Shown here piece by piece: positions 63,071 through 64,000 of a stretch of DNA of 64,000 bases; the stretch's first letter is position 1; the number at the start of each line of letters is the position of its first letter. The position numbers and the translations under genes are program-made. The DNA comes from Alistipes sp. (GTDB lineage Bacteria > Bacteroidota > Bacteroidia > Bacteroidales > Rikenellaceae), in the NCBI GenBank assembly GCA_021201825.1, contig JAJQED010000016.1, forward strand, positions 149,310 to 213,309. The letters run 5' to 3'. Below the pieces are notes generated by a model. The model made no database searches. It was not told the origin of the DNA and saw only the letters and a list, made by a program, of their open reading frames with translations.

Positions 63071-63101
63071 TTTGGTTTACGGGCGGATATTGTTAGCTTT
63101 G
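63071..63101 (+). promoter_or_regulatory. Promoter of the Cys/Met PLP-enzyme gene
   Basis: TTTG (63071-63074), exactly 19 nt, TAGCTTTG (63094-63101), 25 nt before the ATG. Confidence 0.8.
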
Positions 63102-63126
63102 CCCGGTAAATCAATTAGGAAAATTA

Positions 63127-64000
63127 TGGCAGCTGATTATAAAGGTTTCTCTACCAGGGCGATCCATGCCGGAGAGGAGGCCGACACCCGTCCCGGTTCC
63201 CCGGGCGATGTGGTAGTACCCATCCATTTATCCACGACTTTTATATGGGATAAGCCCGGGGTGGCCCATTCCAAATTCGAATATATCCGCACAGACAACC
63301 CCACGCGCCATGCGTACGAAACAAAACTGGCTGCCCTCGAGGATGCCCGTTACGCCATAGCATTCGCGTCGGGCCTTGCGGCGGAACATGCCCTGATGCA
63401 GGCCATATTTAGGCCTGGAGACCATGTGATCGGCTTCGACGACCTATACGGCGGTACGCGCCGGTTGTTCGACGAGATTATCGACGGGTTGGAAGTATCT
63501 TACGTCGACCTCGGGGTTGAGGGTGAATTCGAGCGTGCCTTTCGTCCCAATACCAAAGTGCTCTGGATCGAGTCCCCGACAAATCCCATGATAAAGATAT
63601 GCGATATCGCCGCTTTGGCGGCCAAGGCCCATCAGCGGGGTATACTGGTCGTAGCGGACAACACTTTCCTGTCGCCTTATTTCCAGCAGCCCCTCAAATT
63701 GGGAGCGGACGTGATAATCCACAGTTCCACAAAATACATAGGAGGCCACAGCGACGTATTGGGCGGGGCGCTGCTTACGAACGATGAAACGTTGTACGAA
63801 AAGCTTAAAAGTATACAGAACAACTGCGGCGCTGTGCTATCGCCGTTCGACTCGTACCTTAATATACGGGGACTGAAGACCCTGGCGGTAAGGATGGAGC
63901 GGCACCAGAGTAACGCCCTCGAGATAGCCCGGTTCCTCAGTGGCCATCCCCGGGTGACGAAAGTGCTCTATCCCGGTCTGCCGGACCATCCCGGCCACGA
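63127..64000 (+). CDS. Cys/Met metabolism PLP-dependent enzyme (partial)
   Basis: The first 291 codons of a trans-sulfuration-family enzyme; the gene runs off the window. Motifs visible are FSTRAIHAGEE at the start, EYIRTDNPTRHAYE (PLP-phosphate Tyr and Arg), IAFASGLAAEHALM, WIESPTNPMIKI, VVADNTF (Asp) and SSTKYIGGHSDVLGG with the PLP Lys near residue 205. It may be cystathionine gamma-synthase or gamma-lyase, or an O-acetylhomoserine-type enzyme; the visible part does not decide. Confidence 0.92.

Overview
The window looks like a chromosome fragment of a Bacteroidales bacterium, possibly Alistipes/Rikenellaceae-like (the genus is a guess). The reasons are FimA/Mfa1-type fimbriae with FimB/Mfa2-type lipoproteins, a BtuG-like surface lipoprotein beside a TonB receptor, a Bacteroidetes-type LptD, the ExbB/small membrane protein/ExbD/ExbD order, many lipoprotein signals, and several promoters of the form TTTG-N18-20-TAnnTTTG. 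The backbone is moderately GC-rich. One stretch, about 18.5 to 27.0 kb, is clearly AT-richer.

Layout. 0-9 kb: DJ-1/PfpI protein, GH78 alpha-L-rhamnosidase, a cobalamin-riboswitch operon (BtuG-like propeller plus BtuB-like receptor), a GH105 unsaturated glycuronyl hydrolase and an OsmC-like protein. 9-16 kb: a four-gene fimbrial operon on the minus strand (tip-like protein, two shaft-type subunits, FimB/Mfa2-type anchor). 16.5-18.3 kb: a small coiled-coil protein and an exported Gfo/Idh/MocA oxidoreductase. 18.5-27.0 kb: a genomic island in the 3' end of tRNA-Cys. 27-30.5 kb: dprA, tatD-type hydrolase, asparaginase, tRNA-Ser, then a repeat-rich gene-free stretch. 31-33.5 kb: ExbB/ExbD energy-transduction operon. 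33.6-38.5 kb: MBOAT O-acyltransferase with two SGNH proteins, probably for glycan O-acetylation. 38.7-47 kb: gcvH, mdh, a broken esterase, a TraB/GumN lipoprotein, cardiolipin synthase, greA, a lipoprotein and an M3 peptidase. 47-56.5 kb: lptD, divergent amidase and MCE/MlaD gene, mutS2 and an MFS transporter. 56.7-61.2 kb: a second, two-gene fimbrial locus between two regulators. 61.4-64 kb: an M20 peptidase and the start of a Cys/Met-metabolism PLP enzyme.

The island is bounded by a 16-bp direct repeat (18505-18520 and 27004-27019) that matches the 3' end of tRNA-Cys. It carries a tyrosine recombinase next to the left end and repeated TGTGTGTA-type motifs near both ends. Its cargo is a coiled-coil/two-TM protein, a secreted protein, a lipoprotein, a probable structured RNA, small unknown genes and a DUF3853-like HTH protein.

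The most striking object is an SF2-helicase-like gene on the minus strand at 23593-25401. It reads as one 602-residue protein only if five in-frame TGA triplets are decoded, most simply as tryptophan. There is no TAA or TAG and no frameshift before a terminal TAA, which is followed closely by a terminator-like hairpin. Other island genes use TGG for tryptophan. The gene therefore looks imported from a TGA-recoded replicon such as a code-4 phage, or expressed only with UGA readthrough. I recognised no suppressor tRNA in the window. Similar A-tract/hairpin modules lie on both sides of this gene.
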